A stretch of 64,000 nucleotides of DNA. It comes from Carnobacterium viridans (GTDB lineage: Bacteria; Bacillota; Bacilli; Lactobacillales; Carnobacteriaceae). The notes under the pieces were generated by a model, which was not told the origin of the DNA, made no database searches, and saw only the letters and a list, made by a program, of their open reading frames with translations. Where the stretch lies: positions 186,001 through 250,000 of the forward strand of contig NZ_FNJW01000008.1 in the NCBI RefSeq assembly GCF_900102725.1, in the 5' to 3' direction. Made by a program: the position numbers and the translations under genes. Shown here one piece after another: positions 54,296-64,000 of the stretch; within the stretch, counting starts at the first letter, position 1; each line of letters opens with the position of its first letter.

Positions 54296-55018
54296 ATGAA
54301 TGAACCAAAGTACAAACGTGTTGTTTTAAAACTAAGCGGTGAAGCCTTAGCTGGTGATACAGGATTTGGAATAAAACCACCAACAATAAAAGAAATTTGT
54401 AAAGAAATTAAAGAAGTAAAAGAATTAGGCGTAGAAATTGCCATTGTTGTTGGAGGCGGAAATATTTGGCGCGGTCAAGTTGGTTCTGAAATGGGCATGG
54501 AGCGAGCACAAGCAGACTATATGGGAATGCTCGCTACAGTTATGAATGCATTAGCATTGCAAGATTGCCTTGAAAATGAAGGAGTTCCAACTCGTGTTCA
54601 AACATCTATCGAAATGCGCCAAATTGCTGAACCGTATATTCGTAGAAAAGCAGTGCGTCATTTAGAAAAGGGACGAGTTGTCATCTTTGCTGGTGGAACT
54701 GGAAATCCTTATTTCTCAACAGACACAACATCTGCTTTAAGAGCAGCAGAAATTGATGCTGACGTTATCTTGATGGCTAAAAATAACGTTGACGGTATTT
54801 ATTCAGCGGATCCAAAATTAGATAAAACAGCTACAAAATTTGAAGAATTAACACATTTGGAAATCATTAATAAAGGTTTACAAGTAATGGATACAACTGC
54901 AAGTTCTTTGAGTATGGATAACAACATTCCATTGGTCGTATTTAATTTAAATGAAACTGGAAACATAAAACGTGTTGCATTAGGTGAAACTATTGGAACA
55001 ACGGTTAGGGGGAAATAA
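54296..55018 (+). CDS. pyrH: UMP kinase
   Basis: A 240-residue amino-acid-kinase-fold enzyme making UDP from UMP. It has [26 protein letters not shown], and [20 protein letters not shown], the UMP-binding and catalytic region. GGAGGG precedes the start. It is a hexameric, allosteric enzyme in bacteria. frr starts 2 nt after the stop. Confidence 0.98.
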   Translation: MNEPKYKRVVLKLSGEALAGDTGFGIKPPTIKEICKEIKEVKELGVEIAIVVGGGNIWRGQVGSEMGMERAQADYMGMLATVMNALALQDCLENEGVPTRVQTSIEMRQIAEPYIRRKAVRHLEKGRVVIFAGGTGNPYFSTDTTSALRAAEIDADVILMAKNNVDGIYSADPKLDKTATKFEELTHLEIINKGLQVMDTTASSLSMDNNIPLVVFNLNETGNIKRVALGETIGTTVRGK

Positions 55019-55020
55019 TT

Positions 55021-55578
55021 ATGACAAACGCAATTTTAGAAACAATGAAAGAAAAAATGGTTAAAACAGAAGGTGCTTTACAACGTGAACTAGGAACAAT
55101 TCGTGCAGGCCGTGCAAATGCAGGACTATTAGACAGAATTAATGTTGTCTATTATGGAGCACCAACACCTTTAAAACAATTGGCTCAAATTTCAGTACCA
55201 GAACCTCGTGTGTTAATGGTTACTCCATTTGATAAAACATCTATTTCTGATATTGAAAAAGCAATTATGCAAAGTGATCTTGGAATCAGTCCGGCAAATG
55301 ACGGAAATGTTATTCGTTTGGTCATTCCGCAATTAACAGAAGAGCGCCGTAAAGAATTAGCAAAAAAAGTGGGTAAAGAAGCTGAAAATGCTAAAGTTTC
55401 CGTTCGTAACATTCGTCGTGAAGCAATTGATGAATTGAAAAAAGCAGAAAAAAATAACGAAATTACTCAAGATGATTTACGGACTTTTGAAGAAGACATC
55501 CAAAAAATTACAAATGATAGTGTTAAAAATATTGATGGTATCGCTGCAGATAAAGAAAAAGAATTATTAGACGTATAA
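55021..55578 (+). CDS. frr: Ribosome recycling factor
   Basis: A 185-residue factor that splits post-termination ribosomes with EF-G. It has the [19 protein letters not shown] segment, domain [18 protein letters not shown], and the coiled C-terminal helix [20 protein letters not shown]. It is co-transcribed with pyrH at 2-nt spacing and ends before a strong bidirectional terminator. Confidence 0.98.
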   Translation: MTNAILETMKEKMVKTEGALQRELGTIRAGRANAGLLDRINVVYYGAPTPLKQLAQISVPEPRVLMVTPFDKTSISDIEKAIMQSDLGISPANDGNVIRLVIPQLTEERRKELAKKVGKEAENAKVSVRNIRREAIDELKKAEKNNEITQDDLRTFEEDIQKITNDSVKNIDGIAADKEKELLDV

Positions 55579-55591
55579 TTTTGGAACAAGT

Positions 55592-55634
55592 AAAAAGCAC
55601 TACAGACCTTTACGTAAGGTTCTGTAGTGCTTTT
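55592..55634. terminator. Bidirectional terminator after frr
   Basis: AAAAGCACTACAGA / TCTGTAGTGCTTTT, 14 bp perfect, with a further CCTT/AAGG above it. It can also serve the minus-strand small gene at 55656-55757. Confidence 0.92.
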
Positions 55635-55655
55635 ATTTATGAAAAGCAGTTTAAA

Positions 55656-55757
55656 TTAAGCTTTTCTTTTATCGTCACCCATTAACAAACTCGTTAACTT
55701 GGTTACTATAGCGGAAATAATTAAACCGACTATGAATTTTTTAATTCTTCTGTTCAT
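55656..55757 (-). CDS. 33-residue membrane-peptide gene
   Basis: On the minus strand, AAGGAGG (55772-55766) is 8 nt before ATG 55757, an ideal SD. The frame reads MNRRIKKFIVGLIISAIVTK then LTSLLMGDDKRKA and stops at 55656. A basic N-terminus, a 17-residue hydrophobic helix and a polar DDKRKA end predict a small inner-membrane or amphipathic peptide. The frr terminator lies just downstream and works in this direction. No family was recognised. It could be a regulatory peptide, a small membrane subunit or a type I toxin-like peptide; none is shown. Confidence 0.65.
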   Translation of the reverse strand: MNRRIKKFIVGLIISAIVTKLTSLLMGDDKRKA

Positions 55758-56018
55758 TTTAGTGTCCTCCTTAAGTAACTAACTGAGTATAATTTATTAT
55801 AGCATTATTCATTTTTTGAGCCCACTAAAAGGCTCTCATTGCTATCATTTAGTGAATAAATAAGAGGGTGTACGAATTTTATAAAAGAATCCAATGACAT
55901 AACTATTGCTATTTCTTAAGGATTTACTAAAAAAATTGTTTATTATTAAATTTAATAGGATTTTACCCCCTTTTTTGCTACAATGAGTAATGGTGAATTA
56001 CGAAGTGGAGGGAAACTC
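55758..56018. other. Divergent gap between the small peptide gene and uppS
   Basis: It holds the small gene's SD and the minus-strand AT-rich -10 candidate near 55790-55800 (TATAAT within CTATAATAAAT). TACAAT at 55979-55984 is a possible -10 for uppS. Nothing else is supported. Confidence 0.4.
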
Positions 56019-56795
56019 TTGAACTGGTTATTTAAGAAAAGAAATCAAAAAGAAAAAGAAATCACAGCTGTTTCTTTTAATGCTGATGAAAAAATTCCAC
56101 AACATATTGCTATTATTATGGATGGAAACGGACGCTGGGCTCAAAATAAATTCATGCCTCGAATCGCTGGTCATAAAGAAGGAATGAATACTGTAAAAAA
56201 AGTAACCAAAAGAGCAAGTCAAATGGGTGTAAAGGTATTATCGCTTTACGCATTTTCAACTGAAAATTGGAAACGTCCTGATGATGAAGTAAGCTTTTTA
56301 ATGCAATTACCGGTTGATTTTTTTGACACGTTTGTACCTGAATTAATGGAGCAAAACGTTCAAGTACAAGTTATGGGTTTTATAGAACAACTCCCTAAAC
56401 ATACTCGCAACGCTGTCGAAAAGGCCATAGCAGATACTAAAGAAAATACAGGTATGGTATTAAATTTTGCGCTCAACTATGGAGGACGCAGTGAATTGAT
56501 TGAAGCTTCTAAAGCTATCGCTGAAAAAGTGAAAGCTGGAGAAATTGAGGTTGAAGATATTACAGAATCTTTATTTGAAGAATCTTTAATGACACATGCG
56601 TTAAAGGATTATCAAAATGTTGATTTCATGATTCGCACAAGTGGTGAAGAGCGAATCAGTAATTTTATGCTATGGCAAAATGCATATAGTGAATTTTACT
56701 TTTCTCAAGAGCTTTGGCCGGACTTTAATGAACAAGCATTAGAACAAGCTATCGGAGTTTATCAAAAACGACACCGACGTTTTGGGGGATTATAA
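56019..56795 (+). CDS. uppS: Undecaprenyl diphosphate synthase
   Basis: A 258-residue cis-prenyltransferase making the C55 wall carrier. It has the catalytic Asp35 in IIMDGNGRW, then SLYAFSTENWKRP and MIRTSGEERISNFMLWQ with SEFYF. TTG 56019 is preferred over an upstream ATG at 55983 because GTGGAGGG at 56005-56012 is 6 nt before it, and MNWLFKK is the normal start. cdsA follows by 21 nt. Confidence 0.96.
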   Translation: MNWLFKKRNQKEKEITAVSFNADEKIPQHIAIIMDGNGRWAQNKFMPRIAGHKEGMNTVKKVTKRASQMGVKVLSLYAFSTENWKRPDDEVSFLMQLPVDFFDTFVPELMEQNVQVQVMGFIEQLPKHTRNAVEKAIADTKENTGMVLNFALNYGGRSELIEASKAIAEKVKAGEIEVEDITESLFEESLMTHALKDYQNVDFMIRTSGEERISNFMLWQNAYSEFYFSQELWPDFNEQALEQAIGVYQKRHRRFGGL

Positions 56796-56816
56796 TTAAG
56801 TTAGGAGGAAACACAA

Positions 56817-57602
56817 GTGAAACAACGCATTATAACGGCAATTGTTGCTCTTATTCTTTTTGTTCCAGTCGTTTATATGGGTTCTTGGATTCTAGAATTT
56901 GTAGTTGCTGGTCTAGGGATAATTGGATTATTTGAACTATTTAGAATGAAGGGCAATAAGCTCTTTACAATTGAAGGCATTATTTCTATTTTGGCATTAT
57001 TAGTATTATTATTTCCACATTATGTATCCATGTTTTTGCCAGAGTATATGAACTCACAAGTGATTTTGTATCTCTTTATCTTATTGTTATTAGTTTGTAC
57101 CGTATTTTCAAAAAACAATTTTACATTTGATGACGTTGCGGTTTCAGTTCTAGGAATAATGTACATAGGGTATGGATTTAGATTCTTGTTGTTAACAAGG
57201 CATTCAGGGTTAGATTTATTGTTATTTGTTTTATTTGTAGTTTGGGCAACGGATATTGGAGCGTACTTGATTGGTAGAAAATTGGGTAAACACAAACTTG
57301 CTCCATCAATCAGCCCTAATAAAACAATTGAAGGTGCTTTAGGCGGAGTAGTTATGGCTTTAATCGTAGGGTTCATTTATTTGACTTTCTATCCACAAAA
57401 CTACACTACTGGTTTGATGTTAGCTCTAACCGTTGTTCTTTCAGTAGCTGGACAACTTGGAGACTTAGTTGAATCTGCATTTAAGCGGTATTACAACGTA
57501 AAAGACTCTGGTAATTTGCTTCCTGGTCATGGCGGTATTTTAGATCGTTTTGACAGCTTGCTTTTTGTGTTGCCAATCCTTTATTTTTCAGGATTGATTT
57601 AA
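56817..57602 (+). CDS. cdsA: Phosphatidate cytidylyltransferase
   Basis: A 261-residue membrane enzyme making CDP-diacylglycerol. It has about seven to eight hydrophobic segments and the C-terminal CDS signature spanning AFKRYYNVKDSGNLLPGHGG with DRFDS. The start is GTG after TTAGGAGG. It is transcribed with uppS. In B. subtilis dxr follows; here it does not. Confidence 0.96.
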   Translation: MKQRIITAIVALILFVPVVYMGSWILEFVVAGLGIIGLFELFRMKGNKLFTIEGIISILALLVLLFPHYVSMFLPEYMNSQVILYLFILLLLVCTVFSKNNFTFDDVAVSVLGIMYIGYGFRFLLLTRHSGLDLLLFVLFVVWATDIGAYLIGRKLGKHKLAPSISPNKTIEGALGGVVMALIVGFIYLTFYPQNYTTGLMLALTVVLSVAGQLGDLVESAFKRYYNVKDSGNLLPGHGGILDRFDSLLFVLPILYFSGLI

Positions 57603-57683
57603 TCTTCATATTGAAACGAGAAAGTAGTTGTCCTTTATTGTGATGGCTACTTTTCTCATATAGACAATAAATTGATAAGTCGA

Positions 57684-57713
57684 TTGGTTATTACACTCAA
57701 CTTATGATAGAAT
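57684..57713 (+). promoter_or_regulatory. rseP promoter
   Basis: TTGGTT (57684-57689) and the extended -10 TGATAGAAT (57705-57713), spacer 18 nt. Confidence 0.5.
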
Positions 57714-57788
57714 TAAACTTGTTTTGTATGCAGGTTTAATTAGAGAATCAGGAACAAATTTTTAATGAAGTGCTAAAGGAGAGAGTAT

Positions 57789-59063
57789 ATGATCACTACC
57801 ATTATTACCTTTATTATAGTGTTTAGTATTTTAGTTATTTTTCACGAATTTGGACATTATTATTTTGCAAAAAAAGCAGGTATCTTAGTTAGAGAATTTG
57901 CTATTGGGTTTGGGCCTAAGATATTTTCTTATCGTAAAGGTGAAACAACGTTTACAATTCGCATCTTACCAGTAGGCGGATATGTTCGCATGGCTGGATA
58001 CGAAGAAGAAACTGAAATAAAACCAGGTACACCGATTGGCTTAATAGTAAACGATAATAATGAAGTGACATTAATCAATAATTATAAGAAGAAGCAATTA
58101 TTAGATGCTGTCCCAATGGAAGTAAGTGCTATTGATTTAGAAAAAGACTTATATGTAGAGGGTTACTTAGCCGGAGATGAAACGAACTTGGTCCGTTACC
58201 CAGTACTAAGGGATGCTATGATCATAGAAGAAGATGGTACAGAAGTTCAGATTGCACCACTTGACGTTCAGTTTCAAGCTGCTAGTTTGCCAAAAAGAAT
58301 GATGACAAACTTTGCAGGTCCAATGAACAATTTTATTTTAGCTGCGGTTGCATTTATGGTGCTTGCTTTCATGCAAGGTGGAGTAGTCAGCCAAGAAAAT
58401 ATTTTAGGTACGGTGGTTCCAGATAGCCCGGCAGCAGAAGCTGGCTTAAAAGATGGCGACCGTATTGTTCAGATTGATGATGAAAAGATCACCAGCTGGA
58501 CTGAAATGGTAGAAATTATACGAGTGAATCCTGATAAGGAATTGCTATTTCATATCGAATCAGCTGATGGAACTGAGAAAACAGTGCCACTAACACCAGC
58601 TGCTAATGAAACGGCTGATGGAACCGAAGTTGGTCAAATTGGTGTAGAAAATAGTTTAGATACATCATTTTGGGCGAAAATCAGTTTTGGTTTTACTGAA
58701 ACGTGGTTTTGGATGACTCAATTGTTTACTGTGCTAGGTTCGATGTTTACAAAAGGGTTCTCAATTGACATGTTTGGTGGCCCGGTTGCTATTTATGCAA
58801 CGACTGAAACAGTTGTTAGAACAGGATTAATTGGAATAGTCAATTGGCTAGCTGTTTTAAGTGTAAATTTAGGAATCGTGAATTTGTTGCCTATTCCAGG
58901 TCTTGATGGTGGGAAACTGCTATTAAACATTGTAGAAGGTGTACGAGGCAAACCATTAAGTGAAGAGAAGGAAGGCATGATCACATTGGTTGGTGTCGCC
59001 TTACTGCTGTTACTGATGGTGTTAGTTACATGGAACGATATCCAAACGTATTTTTTTAATTAA
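57789..59063 (+). CDS. rseP: Site-2 intramembrane metalloprotease RseP/RasP (Eep-like)
   Basis: A 424-residue membrane protease. The zinc motif HEFGH is at residues 19-23 in the first membrane helix. A PDZ domain at about 195-270 has PDSPAAEAGLKDGDRIVQI. The third zinc ligand is in NLLPIPGLDGGK at about 365. About four membrane segments are present. In Enterococcus the homologue Eep trims pheromone precursors and anti-sigma factors; remnant signal peptides are likely substrates here. The two adjacent signal peptidases make such remnants. proS follows by 58 nt. Confidence 0.95.
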   Translation: MITTIITFIIVFSILVIFHEFGHYYFAKKAGILVREFAIGFGPKIFSYRKGETTFTIRILPVGGYVRMAGYEEETEIKPGTPIGLIVNDNNEVTLINNYKKKQLLDAVPMEVSAIDLEKDLYVEGYLAGDETNLVRYPVLRDAMIIEEDGTEVQIAPLDVQFQAASLPKRMMTNFAGPMNNFILAAVAFMVLAFMQGGVVSQENILGTVVPDSPAAEAGLKDGDRIVQIDDEKITSWTEMVEIIRVNPDKELLFHIESADGTEKTVPLTPAANETADGTEVGQIGVENSLDTSFWAKISFGFTETWFWMTQLFTVLGSMFTKGFSIDMFGGPVAIYATTETVVRTGLIGIVNWLAVLSVNLGIVNLLPIPGLDGGKLLLNIVEGVRGKPLSEEKEGMITLVGVALLLLLMVLVTWNDIQTYFFN

Positions 59064-59070
59064 AGCCTAA

Positions 59071-60828
<1,758 letters not shown>

Positions 60829-60848
60829 TCGCACGAAGACATTACTAT

Positions 60849-60897
60849 TAAAGGAGTTCAAACAAGTACGCACATCCACTTGTCTGTACTCCTTTTA
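60849..60897 (+). terminator. Terminator of rseP-proS
   Basis: AAAGGAGT / ACTCCTTT outer stem and ACAAGT / ACTTGT inner stem, T residues after. Confidence 0.75.
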
Positions 60898-60962
60898 CAA
60901 TTGTACTTTGATTGTTCGTTTTGCTTCTTAGTACTACCCTTAGTAAGTGAAAGGAGTTTCTC

Positions 60963-63900
60963 ATGAGTTTAAATCAAGAAGAATTATTTCAAAAATTACT
61001 AGAACAAATCGGTTTACATCATGAAGACCGTTACAAGATTCATTTTTCTCAAGCAAAAGTTTTAAAGGTAACGGTTCATAAATTATCCAAATGTTGGAAC
61101 TTCCATTTGCAATTTCAAGATATTTTGCCGTTTGAAATTTATCAAAATCTGTCTGAAAAAATGCAGTTGGCTTTTAATCCAATAGCCAGTGTACAACTGA
61201 CGATTGAAACGCTTCAACCAAAATTGACCATTGAAAAACTTGAACATTACTGGTCATCTGCAGTGAAATTAAGTGCAGTTTCTTCACCAATCTGTGATAA
61301 ACCTTTTAGAGAACAATTTCCACTTTTGAATGGAAAAAAGATTCAATTTTATGTTGAAAATGAAGTTGTTAAAGGGCATTTAATGAATCAGTATTTGCCG
61401 CCAGTTGAAGAAGCATATGTTTCTTTAGGTTTTCCAAGATTTAAAATCGAACCGGTTATTGACGAGGAATCTCATCTGAAGAAAATAGCTGAATTCCAGG
61501 CGAAAAAAGAAGAATCGGAAACGTTGTTGGCTATTCGAGCCAATGAGAATATACAAAAAGCCGAACAAGAAAAGAAACACAATAAAAATCAAGTTCAAGC
61601 TCAAAAAGGTCCAATCGTTTTAGGCCGGAAAATTACGGCTAAAGAAGAAGTTAAACAGATGGATCAAATTGTTGAAGAAGAGCGTCGTGTTACAATTGAA
61701 GGATATGTTTTTGATGTTGAAGTACGGATATTACGATCTGAAAGACAATTACTTATACTAAAAATGACGGATTATACGTCTTCTTTTTCAGTAAAAAAAT
61801 TCTCTAACTCTCCTGAAGATGAAGCAGCTTTTGCGGCTGTGAAAAAAGGAATGTGGATCCGAGTAAGAGGTAGTGTCCAAGAAGACAACTTTATGCGGGA
61901 TCTTGTGTTGAATGCTCAAGATATTACGGAATGGGATCATGAGACGCGTAAAGATACTGCTCCTGAGGACAATAAACGTGTTGAATTGCATTTGCACAGC
62001 AATATGAGTCAAATGGATGCAACGAATACAGTTAGCGATCTAGTGGATCAAGCAGCTAAATGGGGACATAAAGCTGTTGCGCTAACAGATCATTTTGGCG
62101 CACAATCTTTTCCAGATGCTTTTCATGCGGGTCAAAAAAATGGCATTAAAATTCTTTATGGGATTGAAGCGAATATTGTGGATGATGGTGTACCGATTGC
62201 TTATAATCCTGAACATATTGAGTTATCTGAAGCGATTTATGTCGTCTTTGACGTGGAGACAACCGGGCTTTCGGCCGTGTACAATAGTATTATCGAGTTA
62301 TCAGCCGTCAAAATGCACAAAGGCAATATTATTGAGTCTTTTGAACAATTTATTGATCCCGGTCATCCTTTGTCACAGACAACGATTAATTTAACAGGTA
62401 TTACGGATGAAATGGTTCATGGCTCAAAGTCTGAGGAAGAAGTCTTAACGTTATTTAAAGAATTTGCGGGCGATCATATACTCGTTGCTCATAATGCTAG
62501 TTTTGATATGGGCTTTTTAAACACAAGTAACGCTAAACACAATATCCCAGATGCTACAAATCCTGTAATTGATACACTTGAATTGTCTCGTTTTTTACAT
62601 CCACAATATAAGAGTCATCGGTTAAACACGTTAGCTAAAAAGTACGGAATTAATTTAGAACAACATCACCGTGCTATTTTTGACTCTGAAACGACTGGAC
62701 AATTGTGTTGGCTTTTTCTAAAAGAGGCTAGAGAAGAACATGAGATGTTTTATCATGATCAATTAAACGAACACATTGGTGAAGGCGATGCTTATAAACG
62801 GGCTCGACCATTTCATGCAACCATTATCGCAACTTCTCAAGTCGGGTTAAAAAATCTCTTTAAATTGATTTCTTCATCTATGGTCAATTATTTTTTCCGG
62901 ACGGCACGTTTGCCACGTTCTGAACTGAATAAGCTTAGAGAAGGATTGATTATTGGTACGGCTTGCAGTCAAGGAGAAGTTTTTGAAGCTATGATGCAAA
63001 AAGGATACGATGAAGCAAAAAATAAAGCAAAATTTTATGATTACATTGAAGTTATGCCTAAAGAAGTTTATGCTCCTTTAATCGAACAAGAGTTGGTTAC
63101 AAATGAATCAGATTTAGAAGAAATTATTCGCAATCTTGTTAAAATAGGTGGAGAGCTAGATATTCCAGTAGTTGCAACTGGAAATGTACATTATTTAAAC
63201 CCGGAAGACAGTATTTATCGTAAAATTTTAATCAATTCTCAAGGTGGAGCGAATGCATTGAATCGGGCAGAATTGCCAGAAGTTCATTTTAGAACAACAA
63301 CGGAAATGTTAGAAACTTTTTCGTTTTTAGGAAAAGAAACCGCGCAACAAATTGTTGTTGAAAATACGAATAAGATTGCTGATATGGTGGATGATGATAT
63401 TACACCGATCAAAACGGATTTATACACGCCAAAAATTGAAGGTTCAGAAGATGAAATACGTCAATTGAGTTATGATGAAGCGCATCGATTATATGGCAAT
63501 CCTTTACCAGAAATCATTGAAAAGAGGATTGAAAAAGAACTGAATAGTATTATAGGAAATGGGTTCTCGGTTATCTATTTGATTTCACAAAAATTGGTTC
63601 ACAAGAGTATGTCAGATGGTTATCTAGTTGGTTCAAGAGGTTCAGTTGGTTCTAGTTTTGTTGCAACAATGACCGGGATTACAGAAGTTAACCCAATGCC
63701 GCCACATTATACTTGCCCTAGTTGTCAGTTTTCTGAATTCTTTACAGATGGCTCTGTTGGTTCGGGATATGATCTACCAGATAAAAATTGTCCGAAATGT
63801 GAAGCACGTCTGCACAAAGATGGACACGATATTCCATTCGAAACATTCCTTGGTTTTTATGGAGACAAAGTACCAGATATTGACTTGAACTTCTCGGGCG

Positions 63901-64000
63901 ATTATCAAGCAAAAGCGCATAATTACACAAAAGAACTCTTTGGTGAAGACTATGTGTTTCGTGCTGGAACGATTGGTACTGTTGCAGACAGAACAGCGTT
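60963..64000 (+). CDS. polC: DNA polymerase III PolC, N-terminal two thirds
   Basis: The frame from ATG 60963 (AAAGGAG upstream) is open to the right edge, 1012 codons, so the gene is cut by the window, not broken. Domains in order: N-terminal domain, an OB-fold at about 235-330, the first part of the PHP domain (VELHLHSNMSQMDATN, about 339), the DEDDh proofreading exonuclease (VVFDVETTGLSAV at about 425 to 580), the rest of PHP, and the start of the polymerase with GSRGSVGSSF, a zinc-binding CPSC/CPKC pair at about 918-940, and the catalytic PDIDLNFSGD at about 971. This is the Gram-positive replicative polymerase. Confidence 0.97.
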   Translation, partial: MSLNQEELFQKLLEQIGLHHEDRYKIHFSQAKVLKVTVHKLSKCWNFHLQFQDILPFEIYQNLSEKMQLAFNPIASVQLTIETLQPKLTIEKLEHYWSSAVKLSAVSSPICDKPFREQFPLLNGKKIQFYVENEVVKGHLMNQYLPPVEEAYVSLGFPRFKIEPVIDEESHLKKIAEFQAKKEESETLLAIRANENIQKAEQEKKHNKNQVQAQKGPIVLGRKITAKEEVKQMDQIVEEERRVTIEGYVFDVEVRILRSERQLLILKMTDYTSSFSVKKFSNSPEDEAAFAAVKKGMWIRVRGSVQEDNFMRDLVLNAQDITEWDHETRKDTAPEDNKRVELHLHSNMSQMDATNTVSDLVDQAAKWGHKAVALTDHFGAQSFPDAFHAGQKNGIKILYGIEANIVDDGVPIAYNPEHIELSEAIYVVFDVETTGLSAVYNSIIELSAVKMHKGNIIESFEQFIDPGHPLSQTTINLTGITDEMVHGSKSEEEVLTLFKEFAGDHILVAHNASFDMGFLNTSNAKHNIPDATNPVIDTLELSRFLHPQYKSHRLNTLAKKYGINLEQHHRAIFDSETTGQLCWLFLKEAREEHEMFYHDQLNEHIGEGDAYKRARPFHATIIATSQVGLKNLFKLISSSMVNYFFRTARLPRSELNKLREGLIIGTACSQGEVFEAMMQKGYDEAKNKAKFYDYIEVMPKEVYAPLIEQELVTNESDLEEIIRNLVKIGGELDIPVVATGNVHYLNPEDSIYRKILINSQGGANALNRAELPEVHFRTTTEMLETFSFLGKETAQQIVVENTNKIADMVDDDITPIKTDLYTPKIEGSEDEIRQLSYDEAHRLYGNPLPEIIEKRIEKELNSIIGNGFSVIYLISQKLVHKSMSDGYLVGSRGSVGSSFVATMTGITEVNPMPPHYTCPSCQFSEFFTDGSVGSGYDLPDKNCPKCEARLHKDGHDIPFETFLGFYGDKVPDIDLNFSGDYQAKAHNYTKELFGEDYVFRAGTIGTVADRTA

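Noticed and set aside
54232-54303. Short frame running into the pyrH start
   Set aside because: No SD at usable spacing and no sensible peptide.

Overview
The window is chromosomal core DNA from a low-G+C Gram-positive bacterium of the order Lactobacillales. A Carnobacterium-like member of the Carnobacteriaceae is the best guess. The evidence is a Bacillus-type (type B) RNase P RNA, AT-rich codon use, frequent TTG/GTG starts behind strong Shine-Dalgarno (SD) sequences, a DnaQ-DinG fusion, PolC, GpsB, EbsA, a 316-residue Lactobacillus casei-type thymidylate synthase, a rpsB leader of the kind described in Lactobacillales, and no dxr between cdsA and rseP. Species was not determined.

Layout. 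1-6.5 kb: end of a YpbB-like gene, recQ, an exported LysM protein, cmk, rpsA, der, hup. 6.5-7.9 kb: a decayed phage integrase and a PAS-GGDEF protein with a degenerate signature. 8-13.1 kb: TPR protein, ypiB, YitT-family protein, dapB, cca. 13.2-14.6 kb: two single-gene units (Frm2-like nitroreductase; unknown protein). 14.6-24.4 kb: dinG, ypmB, asnS, dnaD, nth, facing ponA and recU. 24.4-29.3 kb: ypsA, gpsB, rnpB, a THUMP methyltransferase, an RNase HI-like gene, ebsA, a cold-shock gene, a uracil-DNA glycosylase. 29.3-35.9 kb: ABC-F protein, thyA, folA, SGNH esterase, ypmS, msrA, yozE, deoD. 35.9-41.2 kb: S41 peptidase, two adjacent signal peptidases, rbgA, rnhB, lexA. 41.3-48.6 kb: ynzC, tkt, yneF, an asymmetric ABC exporter pair, plsC. 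48.8-52.1 kb: a SWIM-SNF2 helicase. 52.1-64 kb: rpsB, tsf, pyrH, frr, uppS, cdsA, rseP, proS and the first two thirds of polC, which runs off the right edge.

Most of the gene order matches the Bacillus subtilis chromosome in blocks (ypiA-ypiB-ypjC-dapB-cca; dinG-ypmB-asnS-dnaD-nth-ponA-recU; ypsA-gpsB-rnpB-ypsC; lexA-ynzC-tkt-yneF; rpsB-tsf-pyrH-frr-uppS-cdsA-rasP-proS-polC). The functions group around replication and repair (RecQ, DinG, DnaD, Nth, RecU, UDG, RNases H, LexA, PolC), translation (S1, S2, EF-Ts, RRF, AsnRS, ProRS, Der, RbgA, RNase P, CCA enzyme) and envelope (PBP1, GpsB, UppS, CdsA, RseP, signal peptidases, CtpA).

I found no large new system, CRISPR array, prophage or intact mobile element. 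The points most worth a second look are an unlisted 33-codon membrane-peptide gene with a perfect SD between frr and uppS; a possible 46-codon gene abutting gpsB; three DNA-repair proteins that all lack the iron-sulfur ligands usual in their families; inverted repeats with identical 13-nt spacers over the -10 elements of gpsB and dinG; tiny overlapping upstream ORFs at two gene starts; a terminator hairpin shared by two opposed coding ends; and the integrase remnant beside hup.
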